Origin: Desulfurococcales archaeon
GTDB lineage: Archaea > Thermoproteota > Thermoprotei_A > Sulfolobales > NBVN01
Direction: 5' to 3'
Length of the DNA stretch: 39,933 bases
NCBI GenBank assembly: GCA_027002995.1
Contig: JALWZB010000123.1
Span: 1-39,933, forward strand
In this document: in pieces, positions 39,369 to 39,933 of the stretch
Layout of the letters: every line of letters begins with the position of its first letter
Position numbering within the stretch: position 1 is the first letter of the stretch
The notes under the pieces: generated by a model
Seen by the model: the letters and a program-made list of their open reading frames with translations, nothing else
Databases searched by the model: none
Told to the model about the DNA's origin: nothing
Made by a program: the position numbers and the translations under genes

Positions 39369-39933
39369 TTAGGATTTCCAGAATCTCCTAGTTCTTATGA
39401 AGTTTCTCTCAAGGTCGTATAGGCCCATGTAGAAATCTGAACCTTCCTTACCAAGAACCCTTTTCGCTGTACTTGGACCTACGCCGTACATGGCAAGCGC
39501 CTCAACCGCCTTCCTACCATATGTTAGCACGAGTTTCGCAGAATCAAGTAATTCTTCGAAAATCTTCCTTTCCTCACCACTTAATACGAATTTATAGTTA
39601 CGGCCTCCACTTAATCCCCTCCTAGCTATGCCTAATACGCGTTCTCTGTCCTTCCCAAAGTACGGCGCTACTAAGCCGCAACCGCATTTAGGGCAGGTAA
39701 TCCGTTCGGGAAGTTCCCTTACCTTAACTACCCACGTATGCGTACACATCATGCATATCATGTACGCCTCCTTAGCCTGAATTCTCCTCTTAACTAATTC
39801 CACCAGCGTGCTACTCGGCAACACGCTAGAACGTGCAACACCAGTCACTACCTGACCAGCGTATCTCAGTAAATCACTCACGATGACTGAGGGCTTCATT
39901 AGGGACACGTAAGTTAGCTTCACTGACCCGTCG
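39369..39933 (-). CDS. C-terminal part of Lhr-like/large ATP-dependent helicase (continues past window edge)
   Basis: Zinc motif CMMCTHTW...CPKCGCG and DLERNF terminus; no stop between the annotated start and the window end. Confidence 0.6.
   Translation of the reverse strand, partial: DGSVKLTYVSLMKPSVIVSDLLRYAGQVVTGVARSSVLPSSTLVELVKRRIQAKEAYMICMMCTHTWVVKVRELPERITCPKCGCGLVAPYFGKDRERVLGIARRGLSGGRNYKFVLSGEERKIFEELLDSAKLVLTYGRKAVEALAMYGVGPSTAKRVLGKEGSDFYMGLYDLERNFIRTRRFWKS

Overview
This ~40 kb window looks like a hyperthermophilic crenarchaeal (Thermoproteota) chromosome. It carries reverse gyrase, GINS-MCM, FEN1, CDC48, a TadA/GspE-type secretion ATPase, archaeal class III pilins and an intron-bearing tRNA. 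Most of it is housekeeping or information-processing sequence. The parts worth a second look are: (1) a ~470 nt non-coding region upstream of reverse gyrase with a C22 homopolymer and two divergent C/D box sRNAs, whose guides appear to target adjacent stretches of the 23S rRNA peptidyl-transferase region; (2) a third C/D sRNA at ~6842-6895; (3) a tRNA-Lys(CTT) with a ~20 nt noncanonical intron inside the anticodon stem; (4) a 5'-truncated archaeal ATPase pseudogene whose frameshift is a 4 nt ATAC tandem duplication; (5) a nitrilase-fold protein that appears to lack all three catalytic residues; (6) a ~482 aa LAGLIDADG intein with Ser1/Thr+1 in the secretion ATPase; (7) a ~14 kb type IV pilus/surface-appendage locus with large modular pilin-like proteins and a linked GT-C glycosyltransferase; (8) an unclassified structured ncRNA candidate at ~39095-39310 that shares kink-turn-like words with the left edge of the window. 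All calls come from reading the sequence and the supplied ORF track. No database or folding computation was run.
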